Of a stretch of 19,850 nucleotides of DNA, positions 1 through 8,319 are shown piece after piece (position 1 is the first letter of the stretch; each line of letters begins with the position of its first letter). The stretch comes from an uncultured Clostridia bacterium (GTDB lineage: Bacteria > Bacillota > Clostridia > Oscillospirales > Ruminococcaceae). A program made the position numbers and the translations under genes. The stretch is taken from NCBI GenBank assembly GCA_947427325.1, contig CANEHP010000019.1:1-19850 (forward strand), read 5' to 3'. Below the pieces are notes generated by a model, which searched no databases, was not told where the DNA came from, and worked only from the letters and a program-made list of their open reading frames with translations.

Positions 1-49
1 GCAAAATTTGCCGAAAAGATGCGTGCCAATTTCTATGAGAACAAGTTCT
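1..49 (-). repeat. Family A inverted-repeat element, truncated by window edge
   Basis: These bases are the reverse complement of the first ~49 bases of the two full family A copies (2570-2730 and 15096-15256), including the terminal AGAACAAGTTCT (38-49) and the GGCAAAATTTGCC-type core. The element lies in inverted orientation and the rest is outside the window. The outer end is followed by TA (50-51), matching the TA seen at the other copies. Confidence 0.85.
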
Positions 50-151
50 TAAAGTCTTTAGTCCGATGTTGTTCCGAAGCTTGTTTATCTCCCTTTTGCA
101 CAAATCAAATCGGCAAAATTGACAAAAAAGTATAAGTCATTCTTTTTACTA

Positions 152-179
152 TTGTATTTTTTTGAAAAAGTGCTATACT
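152..179 (+). promoter_or_regulatory. Sigma-A-type promoter of the SDR gene
   Basis: TTGTAT (152-157) and TATACT (174-179) are 16 bases apart, with TG at 171-172 forming an extended -10. This would leave a leader of roughly 120 bases before the SDR start at 305. No riboswitch fold was recognised in that leader. Confidence 0.6.
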
Positions 180-304
180 AATGACAGTTCGGTGCGTGAC
201 GGTTCGGGACGGGATAACATAAGTCTGTAATGCGGTTTTTGTGCAGTACCGCCCTGAGCCGACGCTGATTTGAAGCTTTGAAAAAACGTAAAGGAGTATT
301 TGCC

Positions 305-1051
305 ATGTTGCTTGAAAACAAGGTTGCCGTTGTCACAGGCGGCACAAGAGGAATCGGTTATGCCATTGTTAAAGAATTTTTGAAGGAAGGTGCAGCGGTA
401 GTGCTTTGCGGCTCCAAGCCCGAAACCGCCGAAAAGGCCGTTAGTTCCCTTAAAAATGAAAACGACCGGTGGAAGGTCAGCGGGATTTCTCCCGATCTTA
501 CCAACTATGAGTCCACAAAGGCCGCCTTTGATAAGATTGCGTCAGAGTTTGGCAGAATTGATGTGCTGGTTAACAATGCGGGCGTTTCCGCAAGAGAACC
601 CTTTACATCGTATACACAGGAAATGTTCTCGAAGGTTATTGATCTTAATCTTACCGCAGTATATAATTGCAGCCGTGCGGTTGTGGACGGTATGAAGGAA
701 AAGGGCGGCGGCGTTATCCTTAATACCTCAAGTATGGTGGGCACCTACGGACAGCCCTCGGGCATTGCGTACCCCACAAGCAAATTTGCGGTAAACGGCT
801 TTACTCTCTCTCTTGCCCGTGAGCTTGGCCCCTTCGGCATAAGAGTTAATGCGGTAGCTCCCGGCGTTACCAATACCGATATGGTTAAGGTCCTTCCCAA
901 GGAGGTTATAGAGCCTTTAAAGCAGAGCATTCCTTTGCGCAGGGTAGGAGAGCCGGAGGATATAGCTAATGCCTTTGTATTTCTCGCCAGCGAAAAAGCA
1001 AGCTACATTTCCGGCGTTGTGCTTCATGTTGACGGTCTTGCAAGAACCTGA
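305..1051 (+). CDS. Short-chain dehydrogenase/reductase, FabG-like
   Basis: This 248-residue protein is a classical NAD(P)-dependent short-chain dehydrogenase/reductase, a cytosolic Rossmann-fold oxidoreductase. The cofactor loop TGGTRGIG is at residues 11-18, the structural NNAG at 90-93, the catalytic Ser in the TSS at 141-143, and YPTSK (Tyr156, Lys160) completes the catalytic set; VNAVAPG at 181-187 is also typical. The length fits the FabG group. The ATG at 305 is chosen because AAAGGAG lies 8 bases upstream; an in-frame TTG at 278 lacks such a site. FabG itself usually sits in a fatty-acid operon, and this gene stands alone with its own promoter, so the substrate (3-oxoacyl, sugar, steroid or other) cannot be told. 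Family certain, substrate unknown. Confidence 0.93.
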   Translation: MLLENKVAVVTGGTRGIGYAIVKEFLKEGAAVVLCGSKPETAEKAVSSLKNENDRWKVSGISPDLTNYESTKAAFDKIASEFGRIDVLVNNAGVSAREPFTSYTQEMFSKVIDLNLTAVYNCSRAVVDGMKEKGGGVILNTSSMVGTYGQPSGIAYPTSKFAVNGFTLSLARELGPFGIRVNAVAPGVTNTDMVKVLPKEVIEPLKQSIPLRRVGEPEDIANAFVFLASEKASYISGVVLHVDGLART

Positions 1052-1225
1052 GCCTATTGCCCCGATAAAATAACGGCGTTTCCCGTATGTGACTGTTTTT
1101 GCACGGCGACCCCAGCATAAAGAGCCCTTTGTCCGCATTTTTTACTTGAAAACAGTATTCTGAAAACAGTTATGAAACTGCTGTGAAAAATGTATTAAAA
1201 GAACAAATTTCAAAAACCGAATACG

Positions 1226-1275
1226 GCTGCGTATCTTTGCTTAGGCTTTTAACAAGGGTGCGCAGCTTTTATTTA
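1226..1275 (+). terminator. Possible weak terminator after the SDR gene
   Basis: GCTGCG (1226-1231) can pair with CGCAGC (1261-1266), followed by TTTTATTTATT. The loop is long (about 29 bases, possibly with inner pairing), so this is only a candidate. Nothing else is seen between the SDR stop and this point. Confidence 0.35.
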
Positions 1276-1428
1276 TTGCTCCCCCAATTAAAGTTTGCCG
1301 CAGGATGCAGGCGCAAATGAAAAATATCAAGGAAAAAAGCACAGCAATATGCCATATTGCGAGCATTTTTGACGCAGAGATTTTTTATTTGCGTCAAGTA
1401 TTGTGGCAAGATTTAATTGGGGGAGCAA
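1276..1428. repeat. Family C MITE-like element, 153 bp
   Basis: Perfect 17-base terminal inverted repeats, TTGCTCCCCCAATTAAA (1276-1292) and TTTAATTGGGGGAGCAA (1412-1428), are flanked by TA on both sides (1274-1275, 1429-1430). Inner arms also pair (GCGCAAAT near 1311 with ATTTGCG near 1388), and GCAATAT-GCC-ATATTGC forms the tip, so the whole element could fold into one long hairpin. No ORF is credible inside. The shape and TA duplication fit a non-autonomous element moved by an IS630/Tc1-mariner type transposase (inference). It is the only copy in the window. Confidence 0.8.
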
Positions 1429-1521
1429 TATATATGGCGGCACGGTATACAGACCGTATTACGGCATAGAGCGTAATACAAAAAATAAATAGCCAAATCC
1501 GTAAAACCTGCTGCGAAACAG

Positions 1522-1550
1522 TTGAAAAAGCTCACTGAATATGTTATACT
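1522..1550 (+). promoter_or_regulatory. Sigma-A-type promoter of the CheW-like gene
   Basis: TTGAAA (1522-1527) and TATACT (1545-1550) are separated by 17 bases, with TG at 1542-1543 one base before the -10. The predicted transcript has a leader of about 125 bases that includes a TTGAAC-rich patch (1618-1644; see findings). Confidence 0.65.
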
Positions 1551-1684
1551 AATAAAGTATTGAAAAAATAACAGAAAAACATTGCAGAACATCAAATTTA
1601 AAGGAATTATGAAAGTATTGAACGTTGTCCAATTTTTTGAACATCGCTAAAATAACAAAAAACAACAGGAAAGGAGTTCCGATT

Positions 1685-2551
1685 ATGGAACCTAAAAACC
1701 AGCTTCCTTGGATTATTTTTGAGTTAAACGAACAGCTTTACGCCATAAGCACCGAAATGGTTACGGGTATTTTGCAGTTCCCTCCGATTACATCTATAGC
1801 TAACGCTCCGGATATTTTTTTGGGAGTCGCCAATATACGGGGAGATGTTATTCCCATTTTGGATTTAAAATGTATGCTTAAAATCAAGGACATCAAAAAC
1901 GACGTTGAAGTAGCCTTAACCGCCCTTAACTATAAATTGGGCGGCATTGAAGATTACTTGGCGGAAATGCGCCGCTGTGCGGAAAAAAACGAGCGCTTTG
2001 CCGTTTCGGAGGATTATTTCGGTGATAAAATCAATCTGAATGCATTTGCCGAAAAGTCCAAGACTCATACGCTCCTTACACAGGTTAAAGAAGGACAAAG
2101 CAGGTTAGAGGAATACGGTGAAAAAATCAATCTTCACGGAGAATTATTGGAGGAAGCCGTTAAAACGGGCAAGGAGCTTGAAGCCTTAATTAACAGCACA
2201 ATCCGCTACATTACCGACACATCGAAAAAAATGGTGGTAAGCTTAAGCTTCGATCCCGCCTCCACTCAAACCTCTATGGGCTTCGTGGTGGATAATGTAA
2301 GGGCCGTGGATATGCTTGAACTGATAGATAATGACACCACGGGAAAATTCCTGATTGCCAACAATCATATTGTAAATGTTGCTCATAACGATAAAATCAA
2401 AGGCGAAATCCTTGTGGTAAACGACAAGGCAATTATTAAAACCGTAGATTTGTATCATGAATATCTCAAGCAGGAGGAGAAAAAGAAAAAGCTTGCCGCC
2501 GAAAAAAAGGAGGCCGAGAGAAAGGCCGCCGAGGCAAAAGGCGGGGCTTGA
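1685..2551 (+). CDS. CheW-fold protein with inserted degenerate CZB-like domain
   Basis: CheW proteins couple chemoreceptors to the CheA kinase. Residues 8-66 match the first half of the fold (WIIFELNEQLYAIS, then LGVANIRGDVIPILDL at 46-61). Residues ~184-258 give the second half (MGFVVDNV at 198-205, then GEILVVNDKAIIKTVDL). Between them, residues ~70-180 form a helical insertion. Its layout resembles the CZB domain I recall inserted in some clostridial CheW proteins, but at the four expected His/Cys zinc ligands only His151 seems kept, so zinc binding is doubtful. The C-terminus (262-288) is a Lys/Glu/Ala-rich helix. The ATG at 1685 has AGGAAAGGAG 8 bases upstream; an in-frame start at 1625 lacks one. 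No other chemotaxis or flagellar gene is nearby. CheW fold is confident; the CZB reading is moderate. Confidence 0.8.
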   Translation: MEPKNQLPWIIFELNEQLYAISTEMVTGILQFPPITSIANAPDIFLGVANIRGDVIPILDLKCMLKIKDIKNDVEVALTALNYKLGGIEDYLAEMRRCAEKNERFAVSEDYFGDKINLNAFAEKSKTHTLLTQVKEGQSRLEEYGEKINLHGELLEEAVKTGKELEALINSTIRYITDTSKKMVVSLSFDPASTQTSMGFVVDNVRAVDMLELIDNDTTGKFLIANNHIVNVAHNDKIKGEILVVNDKAIIKTVDLYHEYLKQEEKKKKLAAEKKEAERKAAEAKGGA

Positions 2552-2569
2552 CGCATCTGAAGGCGTTTA

Positions 2570-2730
2570 AGAACTTGTTCTCATAGAAATTGGCACGCAT
2601 CTTTTCGGCAAATTTTGCCGATGACTGCGTCAAAATTCCTTGAAATACACGAGTATTCCTGCGGAATTTTTCCTTGTCCTCGACAAAATTTGCTCGAAAA
2701 CCTGCGCACCATTCCTATGAGAACAAGTTC
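2570..2730 (+). repeat. Family A MITE-like element, copy 1
   Basis: The element begins AGAACTTGTTCTCATAG and ends with its near-exact inverse, flanked by TA (2568-2569 and 2731-2732). It is nearly identical to the copy at 15096-15256 and overlaps the reversed copy at 1-49. A palindrome (CGGCAAATTTTGCCG) lies in the left arm. It sits 18 bases after the CheW-like stop. Short ORFs reading across it are not credible genes. Confidence 0.85.
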
Positions 2731-2843
2731 TAACAATAATAAAACTCAAAATCAGCGTAATATTTGGGAAGCGCTTGTTGAACATGAAAAGCACTTGTTG
2801 AACGATGTTCAATCGCTGCTTAACCGTATTTTTTGGGGGGTCT

Positions 2844-3302
2844 ATGTCTGATATTATTGCGCAGGCGGCAAGCGGGGATATTACCGCCTTTGCCGCTCTT
2901 TATGAAAAAGTATACAAAAAGATGTATTGCGCCGCATACTATACCCTTGTTTCCGAAGGGGAGGCAATAGAGGCGGTAAAGTCTGCTGCCAACGGCACAT
3001 TTTCGGAAATGTCCTCTTGTAAAAATCAAAGGGATTTTGAAGCCCTGTTTTTAAAAAAGCTGTCGGACCGAATCATTAAATATTTTCGCACCTATCGTAA
3101 TAATTCTCCCGTTAATGAAGGAAAGACAAATTATATAAAGGCGCAAATGCAAAGGTTGACCGACGCAGAAAAATTAGCGGTAACTTATAGCGCTCTTTTT
3201 AATATAGATGAGGGCGAAATATCCGAAATAACGGGGCTTGCCGAGGATGTGGTAAAGAAAAAGCTGGAAAGCGGACAAAAAAAGCTTTTTGCTAAGCTAT
3301 AA
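2844..3302 (+). CDS. ECF-like sigma-70 family RNA polymerase sigma factor
   Basis: This 152-residue protein has the compact two-domain layout of extracytoplasmic-function sigma factors, which direct RNA polymerase to alternative promoters. The N-terminus (AQAASGDITAFAALYEKVYKKM, residues 6-27) is the usual start of region 2. Residues 101-152 resemble region 4, with LTDAEKLAVTYSALFNIDEG as the 'LP..yR.v..L' helix and ISEITGLAEDVVKKKLESG as the helix-turn-helix. Region 2 is divergent, so it may be a specialised or weakened sigma factor. The ATG at 2844 follows a G6 run 3 bases upstream; an ATG at 2805 would add 13 residues that do not fit the family. The next gene begins 136 bases on and encodes a membrane protein, the usual place for an anti-sigma partner. 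Assignment from pattern only. Confidence 0.7.
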   Translation: MSDIIAQAASGDITAFAALYEKVYKKMYCAAYYTLVSEGEAIEAVKSAANGTFSEMSSCKNQRDFEALFLKKLSDRIIKYFRTYRNNSPVNEGKTNYIKAQMQRLTDAEKLAVTYSALFNIDEGEISEITGLAEDVVKKKLESGQKKLFAKL

Positions 3303-3438
3303 TCAAAAATGCGACGTCTCCCCGGACAGGCGTCGAGCCTGCCTTCCCGGATTTACCGCATAGATTCCCGCTGTTCGTTTTTGCTTTTTACAAGTGCTTG
3401 TACAGGCTATCTATAAAGATTTGTTTTTGGAGAAATAA

Positions 3439-6117
3439 ATGGATTTTAAAAAAGAATTACTGAATTATTTCAATAAAACGGAAATTCCCGCCGACTTATC
3501 CCCCGATAAGGTAAATACATTTGTGAAGCCCATGACGGCTGCCAAGAGAACCGTAGAAACCGTTCGGGAGGAAAAACCGAAGCCCAAGCCTGAGAGCGGT
3601 GCGGAAAAACAACGGCAGAAGGCCGAAGCAAACGGGGAAGAACCGGAAGCGCAGCCCGCAGCCAATGAAGGCGAGGGCGGCTTTGAAAATAACAACTGCA
3701 ATGCAACAGCTTTTATAAAAATCGTTTTTTATCACAAGCTCAGCAGAAGCGAGTTTTTGAATTTGCTGGGGAACACCGGAATCGGCAGCCAGGCATATCG
3801 GGAGATAAATGAAAATCCCTCTCTTACCGTAAGAAATTTAATAGATATTTTAGAAAAAACTCAATTAAGCTCCGATGATTATAAAAAGCTTATGATTGCC
3901 GCATCACGCATTGCACAGCTTAAAACCGAAGCAAGAGAAAGGCTTAAATCGGAAGAGACTAAGATCAACAGAGAAAATAATGGGGACGGCGTCTCTCCCT
4001 CCGCCGCTCCTTCCGCTTCTGTTAAGCCTAAACTGAATTTAAATGAGCTTACCTCTCCCAAAACACAGGAAGTGCCGCTTATTGCGTCCCATGACGACAA
4101 TTACGCTCGTACCAACGAGTTTAAAATACATGGCGAAGAAAAGGCGGGGGAGGGGACGCAAAGCGCCTCCGATTCCGAATCGGTAATTCTTTCCAATGAG
4201 AAGGTCGGCGCCCAAGAGGAACAGTCGGCTGAAAAAAACGAAAAGAAAAAGAGAAGGCTTCTTTTCGGAAAAGACAGGGATTATTATTTTGACGAGGATA
4301 CAGAGGATATTGACGGCGAGGATGAGTCTGAATACGACGAGGATTATGAGGACAAGCCCCGCTCCAACAAGGGCAAGTTTGCTGCGGCTGCAATAGGCGC
4401 CGTAATTCTTATCGGAGCAAGCTTTGGGATTCGTTATTATTATACAGGCTCGGTTTTGCCCAAAACCGACGAACCTGTTCGGCAGGAAGAAAATCACAAC
4501 GAGGAATGGATTTTTGACGCAATCGGCACAAAACCCGCCGCACAGCTTACCGACGGCAGCCTCAGGTCCGCTTATACCGTTGGCGGAATAAGAGAGGAAA
4601 ATCCTCTGAAGCAGGTTATTGCCACAGAAAAACGGCTTTTATATATCAGCAATAACAGCCTTTATATTTTTGAACAGATAGGCAAGCAGACCGATCAGCT
4701 TGATGTGAGAAATTACCCTGCCGATATCAAGCTTTTGGGGCTTGCGGAAACGGATAAGGGAATAGCCGTTGTTTCCGCAGGCGAGGGAGAGCCGTATACC
4801 TTCTATAAAACAGTGGAAAATTTTGGAGAAACGGGAGAAGAAGGCTCTCAGCCCGAAAGGGTCAGCGATTCCGTTACAAGAGCCGAAACGGTTATTGAGC
4901 TTTTGGATAAGGACTGTCCCGAGGCAAGGGCAAATATTGTTAAATACAGCTTATCGGGGACTTTTTCAAAGCTGTTTAACGAAAAAAGCCGTCTTATAGT
5001 ATTAACCGAGGAGAATATTCCCTCAAACTGCACTAAAGAGGACTATGCAACCTTTATGCCCTATATATTGACCTCCGAGGGAAGAAAGCTTTGCTCGCCC
5101 GAAAATTCCGTCATCTGCAAAAATCAGCAAAACAGTGCTTTTACGGCGATTTTCTCTTTGGACTTTGAAAATGAAACAGACATTGCCTGCACGGCGGGAA
5201 ACTTAGTAAAGGCTTCGGCGTTAAACAATAGTTTATTGTATCTGGCGGTAGGGGATCGGCTGATAAGCCTTTCCGCAAACGAAAATCTTAAAGAAAAGGG
5301 AAGCGTAAGCTTTAACGGCACCTTCGAGGATTTTTCGGAAATCTGTGTTTATCCCGTCAGCGGCGGTGCAGAGCAGCGCATAAGGGCTACCTTTAAGGAG
5401 GAGGACGGAGCTTGTCTTGCGGTTCTTGACGGAGAGCTTGCGATTGTAAACGAGGTAAAGAATTTGGGCAACGGCGAAGCTCCGGCGGCTACCTGTTTTT
5501 ATAACGATCAGACATATATAGTAACAGAATCGGGTATCTGCTACGGAATTGACGAAAATAATCGCCCCATTACCGAAAGCGGGGTAAAAATCACAAGCTC
5601 GGATATTTATCCGTTGTCGGTAAATAAAGACAACCCTATCGGAATAAAGCTTACCCCTATGGATGAAAACGGAAAGCGCACGGGAATTATGGTTAATACC
5701 GTAAAGCTTGACGGCACGGAGGGCGAGCTGAGCTCCTTGGTGATAAATTCCAAAACCTTGGCAAAAAACGCTCTTGACGAGTATTTGTCAAGCCCCGCCG
5801 AAAAGGATATCTCTGTAATAGGTTCAAGGTCCTTCACCGATACCGCAAGCGGCATTGCGGTGATTCCTGTTGTATATTTTGACGGAGTATCCGAGGTAGA
5901 GCTGTTCTTGATATTTACGGTTAGCCCTGACGGAAGTATTTCCGCCTGCGGCTCTGTGGCGCAGTACGACAGCTATTCAAAAAACATTTTTGCCCTTGTT
6001 AAGGGGGAATATGTAATAGCGGTTACCGACAGCAGGATTATTACCGCCAAGGCTGAAAACGGAAACGTTGTCGGCTATTATGATATTACCGACAATAACG
6101 GGGAGTATCAGCGCTGA
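3439..6117 (+). CDS. Large single-pass membrane protein, possible sigma partner
   Basis: This 892-residue protein is not recognised as a whole. Residues 1-30 form a short conserved-looking head, followed by a Lys/Pro/Glu-rich linker (45-80). Residues ~88-170 form a small helical domain (FIKIVFYHKLSRSEFLNLLG). A second acidic disordered linker (175-310) contains runs of Asp/Glu. One transmembrane helix lies at ~314-334 after a basic patch, with no signal peptide, so the first ~313 residues should be cytosolic and the last ~555 outside. The outer part is rich in short beta strands and repeats of the type 'LYISNNSLYIFEQIG', suggesting a beta-propeller-like fold. Placement after an ECF-like sigma gene and this topology suggest a membrane regulator, such as an anti-sigma factor; no known anti-sigma motif was seen. 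The ATG is preceded by GGAG 6 bases upstream. Confidence 0.75.
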   Translation: MDFKKELLNYFNKTEIPADLSPDKVNTFVKPMTAAKRTVETVREEKPKPKPESGAEKQRQKAEANGEEPEAQPAANEGEGGFENNNCNATAFIKIVFYHKLSRSEFLNLLGNTGIGSQAYREINENPSLTVRNLIDILEKTQLSSDDYKKLMIAASRIAQLKTEARERLKSEETKINRENNGDGVSPSAAPSASVKPKLNLNELTSPKTQEVPLIASHDDNYARTNEFKIHGEEKAGEGTQSASDSESVILSNEKVGAQEEQSAEKNEKKKRRLLFGKDRDYYFDEDTEDIDGEDESEYDEDYEDKPRSNKGKFAAAAIGAVILIGASFGIRYYYTGSVLPKTDEPVRQEENHNEEWIFDAIGTKPAAQLTDGSLRSAYTVGGIREENPLKQVIATEKRLLYISNNSLYIFEQIGKQTDQLDVRNYPADIKLLGLAETDKGIAVVSAGEGEPYTFYKTVENFGETGEEGSQPERVSDSVTRAETVIELLDKDCPEARANIVKYSLSGTFSKLFNEKSRLIVLTEENIPSNCTKEDYATFMPYILTSEGRKLCSPENSVICKNQQNSAFTAIFSLDFENETDIACTAGNLVKASALNNSLLYLAVGDRLISLSANENLKEKGSVSFNGTFEDFSEICVYPVSGGAEQRIRATFKEEDGACLAVLDGELAIVNEVKNLGNGEAPAATCFYNDQTYIVTESGICYGIDENNRPITESGVKITSSDIYPLSVNKDNPIGIKLTPMDENGKRTGIMVNTVKLDGTEGELSSLVINSKTLAKNALDEYLSSPAEKDISVIGSRSFTDTASGIAVIPVVYFDGVSEVELFLIFTVSPDGSISACGSVAQYDSYSKNIFALVKGEYVIAVTDSRIITAKAENGNVVGYYDITDNNGEYQR

Positions 6118-6154
6118 CATACCGCTTCCCGATTGAAAAAGGAGATAAACGGCT

Positions 6155-8074
6155 GTGAAAATACAATCCCAAATCAAAATAAATCAATACCGCTCACAAA
6201 GCGGATTTATCCGCAAATACCAACAGCTTATAAAAAACGAGGTTCTCCCCTATCAGTATAACGTACTTAATGACAATGCCGACGGTGCGGAAAAAAGCCA
6301 TGTTATTCAAAACTTTATAAATGCCGCCAATGTACTGAAGGGCAAGGACAAGGGCGACGGCTTTTACGGAATGGTATTTCAGGACAGCGACGCCGCTAAG
6401 TGGATCGAGGCCGCCGCTTATTCTCTTTCCCGGTTTCCCGACAAGGAGCTTGAGGAAAGGGTAGACGGACTGATAGAGATAATCGCCTCCGCACAGGACG
6501 AGGGCGGTTATTTAAATACCGGATTCACTGTTAAAGACAAGGAAAAGCGCTGGTCAAATCTCCTTGAAGCTCATGAGCTTTACTGTTCGGGACACTTTAT
6601 GGAGGCGGCGGCAGCCTATTACGAGGCGACAGGCAAGGATCGGCTTTTAAAGGTAATGCTGAAAAACGCCGAGCATATTTACAATGTGTTTATTAACGGA
6701 AAGCATGAGGGCTATCCGGGACATCCCGAGGTCGAATTGGCGCTGTTAAGACTTTACGGCGTTTCGGGAAACAAGCACTGCTATGAGCTTGCCGAGCATT
6801 TCCTGAACGTGCGGGGAGTTGACCGTGATTTTTATAAAAAAGAAGCGAAAGCACGTAATTGGACGGTATGGGGCAATAATGGCGCCGATTTAATGTATCA
6901 GCAAAGCCACGCCCCCGTAAGGGAGCAGTCCGACGCAGTGGGACACAGCGTCAGGGCGGTTTACCTGTATACCGCAATGGCTGATTATGCTTCCCTGTCC
7001 AATGATGAAAAGATGATTGAAGCCTGCAAAAGACTGTGGAGAAGTATTACCCAAAAAAGAATGTACATTACTGGAGGAATAGGCTCAACGGGAATAGGAG
7101 AAGCCTTTACCGTAGATTACGATCTGCCCAACGATACTGCCTATGCGGAAAGCTGCGCTTCGGTGGGTCTTATGATGTTCGCTTCAAGAATGTTAGAGCT
7201 TGAACCCAGGGGCGAATATGCCGATGTAATGGAAAATGCCTTTTACAATACTGTTTTGGCGGGAATGTCCCTTGACGGAAAGCGCTTTTTCTATGTTAAT
7301 CCTCTCGAGGTTATTCCCGGAGTTTCGGGAATTGCCTCTACCCACATACACAACCGGCCCGAGCGTGCCGGGTGGTATGCCTGCGCCTGCTGTCCTCCCA
7401 ATATTGCAAGGGCAATTTCCTCTTTCGGAAAATATGCTTACGGCGAATCGGAAGCCGCCTGCTTTTGCCATTTATTTGCCGCAGGAGAGGTTTCCTTTAA
7501 CAACGGTGTGCTCCTTATATGTGAAACAGGCTATCCTTATGAATTTACTGTAAAATATAATATAAAAAAGGGCGGAAAGACTTTAGCAATAAGGATTCCC
7601 GCATGGAGCAGTGAATTTGGACTTTTTAGAAACGGACAAAAGGCAGAGTTTACTTTAAAAGACGGCTATGCATATTTGAATTCTGTTCAGGACGGAGACG
7701 AGATAATTCTTACTCTTGACGACAAGGCTAAGTTTGTCTATCCTTCCTCAAAAATCCCGGAAAACACAGGCTGTGCGGCGGTTATGAGAGGTCCTCTTGT
7801 TTATTGCTTTGAGGGTATAGACAATAATGAAGATGTGCTGTCCTTAAGGATTGACGATAGCCGTGAAATTTCCGTTTCGGAATATAACGAACGGCTTTTG
7901 GGCGGCACTGCCGCACTTTCCGTACAGGGCGCAAGGGTAAGCGGGCAGAAAAGCTTATACTGCCTTGAAAAGCCGGAGGAAAAAGCGGTCAATCTTACAG
8001 CCGTTCCCTACTACGCCTGGGGCAACAGGGGACTTGGGGAAATGAGGGTTTGGATGCCCCTTTCCTCGAAATAG
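6155..8074 (+). CDS. Beta-L-arabinofuranosidase, glycoside hydrolase family 127
   Basis: This 639-residue protein matches GH127 (former DUF1680) in length and motifs. The family removes terminal beta-L-arabinofuranose, for example from plant hydroxyproline-linked arabinans, using a zinc-bound cysteine nucleophile. All expected site residues are visible by comparison with Bifidobacterium HypBA1: Glu316 (GIGEAF) as acid/base, Glu332 and Cys334 (AESCAS) and Cys412-Cys413 (ACACCPPN) as zinc ligands and nucleophile. GGYLNTGF at 117-124 and the GHSVRAVYLY region (263-272) are also typical. There is no signal peptide, so it acts in the cytosol on imported oligosaccharides. It starts at GTG 6155, with AAAAAGGAG 10 bases upstream. 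It lies 37 bases after the membrane-protein stop, so read-through transcription is likely. No transporter is in the window. Confidence 0.92.
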   Translation: MKIQSQIKINQYRSQSGFIRKYQQLIKNEVLPYQYNVLNDNADGAEKSHVIQNFINAANVLKGKDKGDGFYGMVFQDSDAAKWIEAAAYSLSRFPDKELEERVDGLIEIIASAQDEGGYLNTGFTVKDKEKRWSNLLEAHELYCSGHFMEAAAAYYEATGKDRLLKVMLKNAEHIYNVFINGKHEGYPGHPEVELALLRLYGVSGNKHCYELAEHFLNVRGVDRDFYKKEAKARNWTVWGNNGADLMYQQSHAPVREQSDAVGHSVRAVYLYTAMADYASLSNDEKMIEACKRLWRSITQKRMYITGGIGSTGIGEAFTVDYDLPNDTAYAESCASVGLMMFASRMLELEPRGEYADVMENAFYNTVLAGMSLDGKRFFYVNPLEVIPGVSGIASTHIHNRPERAGWYACACCPPNIARAISSFGKYAYGESEAACFCHLFAAGEVSFNNGVLLICETGYPYEFTVKYNIKKGGKTLAIRIPAWSSEFGLFRNGQKAEFTLKDGYAYLNSVQDGDEIILTLDDKAKFVYPSSKIPENTGCAAVMRGPLVYCFEGIDNNEDVLSLRIDDSREISVSEYNERLLGGTAALSVQGARVSGQKSLYCLEKPEEKAVNLTAVPYYAWGNRGLGEMRVWMPLSSK

Positions 8075-8105
8075 AAACGCCCCCTCCGATTAAGCAAAGG
8101 AAAGG

Positions 8106-8138
8106 CTGCCATTTATGAGCTTTTGCCGTAAATGGCAG
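8106..8138 (+). terminator. Hairpin after the GH127 gene, possible terminator
   Basis: CTGCCATTTA (8106-8115) pairs perfectly with TAAATGGCAG (8129-8138) around a 13-base loop. Only TCTTAT follows, so the U-tract is weak; the family B repeat starts immediately after and may have interrupted it. Confidence 0.45.
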
Positions 8139-8143
8139 TCTTA

Positions 8144-8301
8144 TACTAAATCTTAATAAAAATCAGACAAATCCACCGACCGGGGCGTCCCTGCTCTGTG
8201 TCAGCCCGACTTGAAATATCCGCATATTCCTGCGTCGGGACTTCCTTGATCAGGAACGCCCCACCCGCCGGCTTTGTCTTATTTTAATTAAGAATTAGTA
8301 T
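8144..8301 (-). repeat. Family B MITE-like element, 158 bp, inverted copy
   Basis: The ends TACTAAATCTTAAT (left) and ATTAAGAATTAGTA (right) are inverted repeats flanked by TA (8142-8143, 8302-8303). It has the same length as the copy at 19411-19568 and the same one-base asymmetry (an extra A inside one end), here on the right, so it is inserted in the opposite orientation. The interior carries further inverted arms (GGGGCGTCC with GGAACGCCCC, and CCCGAC with GTCGGG). No gene is inside. Confidence 0.75.
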
Positions 8302-8319
8302 TACGGCTCTTTGCAGGGC

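Noticed and set aside
2570..2731. AGAACTTGTTCT / AGAACAAGTTCT at the family A ends as LexA (SOS) boxes
   Set aside because: The Gram-positive LexA box needs GAAC, four bases, GTTC. Here only two bases separate the halves, and the sequence is explained as a terminal repeat of the element.
2615..2851. 78-codon ORF overlapping the family A element and the sigma gene start
   Set aside because: It reads mostly through the repeat, has no ribosome site and no family resemblance.
4039..4497. 152-codon minus-strand ORF opposite the large membrane protein
   Set aside because: It is a hydrophobic shadow frame of the acidic linker codons, has no ribosome site, and the + strand frame is clearly the coding one.
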